The translations under genes were made by a program, and so were the position numbers. From Bacteroidaceae bacterium (lineage in GTDB: Bacteria; Bacteroidota; Bacteroidia; Bacteroidales; Bacteroidaceae): a stretch of DNA of 61,920 nt. Positions 60,258 through 61,920 of this stretch are shown here, piece by piece. Under the pieces are notes generated by a model, which saw only the letters and a program-made list of their open reading frames with translations, did no database searches and was not told the origin of the DNA. How positions within the stretch are numbered: position 1 is the first letter of the stretch; the number at the start of each line of letters is the position of its first letter. Location of the stretch: NCBI GenBank assembly GCA_017503645.1, contig JAFVSR010000086.1, positions 1 through 61,920 of the forward strand. Direction: 5' to 3'.

Positions 60258-61763
60258 ATGAAAAAATATCATTATTTATTAACCATATTGTTCACATTGT
60301 TTTTTGTTTCTTGTTTCGAAGACGAGACAACAATAGCCGATATGACCTCTCTTTCAGAAATAACAATTAAAGAGGGTAGTATAAAAACCGTGTACAATAT
60401 AAACAAAAATGAAACACTTGTTATTTCACCCGAATTATCTCAAAGTAACAAGGAAAAACCTTTGAAATATACGTGGGAAATAGACCTTGAGGAATATTCC
60501 TATGAAAAGGAACTTAATTATTATGGTGATAAACTTGGAGAATATAACTGCCGTTTCATAGTAGAGAACGAAGATGGGAAAACATTTTTCCCCTTCAAGT
60601 TATTTGTCAACTCGCCCTACGAAGAGGGTATTACCATATTAAGCGCCGACAGTGAAGGGCGCCCAATGCTTTCGTTTATGCAAACACCTGCAGTTGAAGG
60701 TGAAACGGGAACTTTCACAACAGAGGAACTGCTTACTCTCAATAACAGCGAAATGGAGTTTGCCTCTAATCCCTCAGATATGATACAATCGGGTAATACA
60801 CTGTTCCTTGTGTGTAAGGGTGGTGGCTCCGGTGCCGATGCTCCTACAATATACTATCTGAATGAGAAAACATTTGTAGTGGAGAGTATGTTTGAAGTTC
60901 GTGATTATGCCGATTTCAAGCCTACAAAATTGCTGATGCCTTCAACCTGGGGAGCATATGTCGATTATCCTGTTATCTGTGAAAATGGAAACGTCTATGG
61001 TTTTTCTCCTTTTGAAGCTGCTGTAGGACCATCAACCAACCTCTCATACAACTATTCTCAGGCAGTGAGTGTAGATGATGGCGACTATTACTACGATATG
61101 ATTTTGTGGGACAACGATGCAAATGCCTTGGCGCTTATATATGGAGGATACGGCCCGTTCTATTTCAGTAATGAGTACCACCTTTCTCGCTCAAATAGCG
61201 ACTTTAAGTCCCTCAACTATTTCACCGGGCATAATTTTGTTACCATTGTACCGGTGAAGATGAGCAATGATGAGGTTAAACTTAATGGCTATGAAGCAAT
61301 TGTGCTCACAAAAAACTCCATAATGAATTACGCTCTTGTTATAGGTACTAATTTCTGGGGTTACAATTCAACCAATGGAACTCACGTGTTGCACGATAAT
61401 GGTGGTTTCAAGATGGTTGGCTTTGGAAATATGTCAATAAACGATAATACGCCCTGTATTGCAAGTAAAACGTATCAAACAATGTTCTTTGCCGAAGGTA
61501 ACAAGGTGCGTAAGTGGAATTATACTACATCGCAACAGCTTACGGCTGCAGCAACCCACCTTTCAGTAGGCAGTGACGATGCAGTTATAACAGGCTTTGA
61601 AATGAGTGCCGACCAGAACACAACATATGTTACGTTCTACGAACCCGGTAAAGAGGGCAAGAATGGCAGTTTGTGGGCATTTGACACCGACAAGGGTACC
61701 GTGCTTAATAAGTGGGAAAACATCAGTTATAAGCCGGTGAAGATGTTCTACAAGAATAAATAA
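60258..61763 (+). CDS. PKD-like family lipoprotein
   Basis: 501 residues with a lipoprotein signal (LFFVSC, Cys19). Residues 35-115 resemble a PKD/Ig-like sandwich (KYTWEIDLEEYSYEKEL, GEYNCRFIVENEDG), and the remainder is a repeat-rich beta region, perhaps propeller-like (SADSEGRPMLSFMQ, MIQSGNTLFLVCKGG, YTTSQQLTAAATHLSVG). Such proteins are the usual fourth gene of SusC-SusD-DUF4843 loci. The ligand and activity are unknown. I preferred ATG 60258 (MKKYHYLLTI) to the ATG two codons upstream. Confidence 0.78.
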   Translation: MKKYHYLLTILFTLFFVSCFEDETTIADMTSLSEITIKEGSIKTVYNINKNETLVISPELSQSNKEKPLKYTWEIDLEEYSYEKELNYYGDKLGEYNCRFIVENEDGKTFFPFKLFVNSPYEEGITILSADSEGRPMLSFMQTPAVEGETGTFTTEELLTLNNSEMEFASNPSDMIQSGNTLFLVCKGGGSGADAPTIYYLNEKTFVVESMFEVRDYADFKPTKLLMPSTWGAYVDYPVICENGNVYGFSPFEAAVGPSTNLSYNYSQAVSVDDGDYYYDMILWDNDANALALIYGGYGPFYFSNEYHLSRSNSDFKSLNYFTGHNFVTIVPVKMSNDEVKLNGYEAIVLTKNSIMNYALVIGTNFWGYNSTNGTHVLHDNGGFKMVGFGNMSINDNTPCIASKTYQTMFFAEGNKVRKWNYTTSQQLTAAATHLSVGSDDAVITGFEMSADQNTTYVTFYEPGKEGKNGSLWAFDTDKGTVLNKWENISYKPVKMFYKNK

Positions 61764-61783
61764 ATAGTTATAACTTTATAAAA

Positions 61784-61820
61784 GAGGCTGACTAAAAAGT
61801 ATTTTTTAGCAGCCTCTTTT
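61784..61820 (+). terminator. Terminator of the SusCD operon; copy 2 of the dispersed hairpin
   Basis: GAGGCTGACTAAAAAGTA and its partner arm ending AGCAGCCTC (61784-61816) are followed by TTTT. Apart from one extra A and T, it equals the minus-strand tRNA-Thr terminator at 15937-15967. Confidence 0.85.
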
Positions 61821-61920
61821 TCAGGGAGATGAATAAAAAGATGTAGTTTAAGGCTTGCGCAGCCTGAAAAACCGCAGTTTACTGGGCGTAAATGAGGATT
61901 TTGAAGGCAAGCGTAACGCA
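61821..61920. other. Unassigned intergenic sequence at the right edge
   Basis: One hundred bases without a supported gene. They include AGGCTTGCGCAGCCT, a short inverted repeat, and a related GGCAAGCGTAACGCA further on. The look is that of a repeated intergenic or IS-flanking element, but with one copy and a truncated end I cannot classify it. Confidence 0.3.

Overview
The window looks like a stretch of chromosome from a gut-type Bacteroidales (phylum Bacteroidota). Four things point there: a SusC/SusD outer-membrane pair with DUF4843 and PKD-like lipoproteins; many promoters of the Bacteroidota type (-33 TTTG/TTG, -7 TAnnTTTG); few Shine-Dalgarno sequences; and lineage-typical genes such as the HU-like/SPOR protein, the PurF-like amidotransferase next to carB, and the Dps-like ferritin. 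I cannot name a genus. Almost everything is core metabolism, and gene ends are marked by long, often perfectly palindromic terminators.

Layout. 1-139 is the end of an IS3-family element running off the left edge. 162-1946 is a tight minus-strand cassette: a tail-fibre-like beta protein, a GT2 glycosyltransferase and a degenerate PI-PLC-like protein. 2177-7498 is a lipoate ligase followed by gcvT-gcvH-gcvPA-gcvPB. 7556-13739 holds lon, tgt, an LptF/G permease and a DEAD-box helicase on the minus strand. 14020-16060 holds a lipid kinase, a TrmN6-like methyltransferase and tRNA-Thr(CGT). 16209-21608 is a non-coding leader with its own terminator, then a PurF-like protein and carB. 21755-25024 is tRNA-His, a TonB-domain protein, an aminopeptidase P and a GDPD lipoprotein. 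25037-28027 is a MATE transporter, an FHA protein and an HU/SPOR protein on the minus strand. 28168-29988 is a U32 peptidase. 30168-36368 is an AddAB-type nuclease-helicase. 36621-40589 is panB, a DUF4369 lipoprotein, prs, a ThiE-like protein and a Dps-like ferritin. 40632-43096 is an agmatine-to-putrescine operon. 43357-46209 is a lipoprotein cardiolipin-synthase-like PLD, a CBM9-like protein and a TrmH-type methyltransferase. 46325-48745 is gadB-glsA. 48903-50992 is an MFS and an EamA transporter. 51223-61763 is a TlpA-like thioredoxin, a repeat-rich secreted protein and the SusC-SusD-DUF4843-PKD operon. The right edge carries a hairpin terminator and an unidentified intergenic stretch.

How genes work together. 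The lipoate ligase can charge GcvH, and T, H and the split P protein form the glycine cleavage complex; the L protein must lie elsewhere. GlsA makes glutamate, which GadB decarboxylates, consuming a proton. AguA and AguB turn agmatine into putrescine. SusC/D and its two lipoproteins import an unknown ligand.

I see no CRISPR array, complete prophage, rRNA or obvious defence island. The most unusual items are the left-edge cassette, the leader RNA locus before the PurF-like gene, the repeat-built secreted protein at 52641-54632, and the very long perfect palindromes at gene ends.
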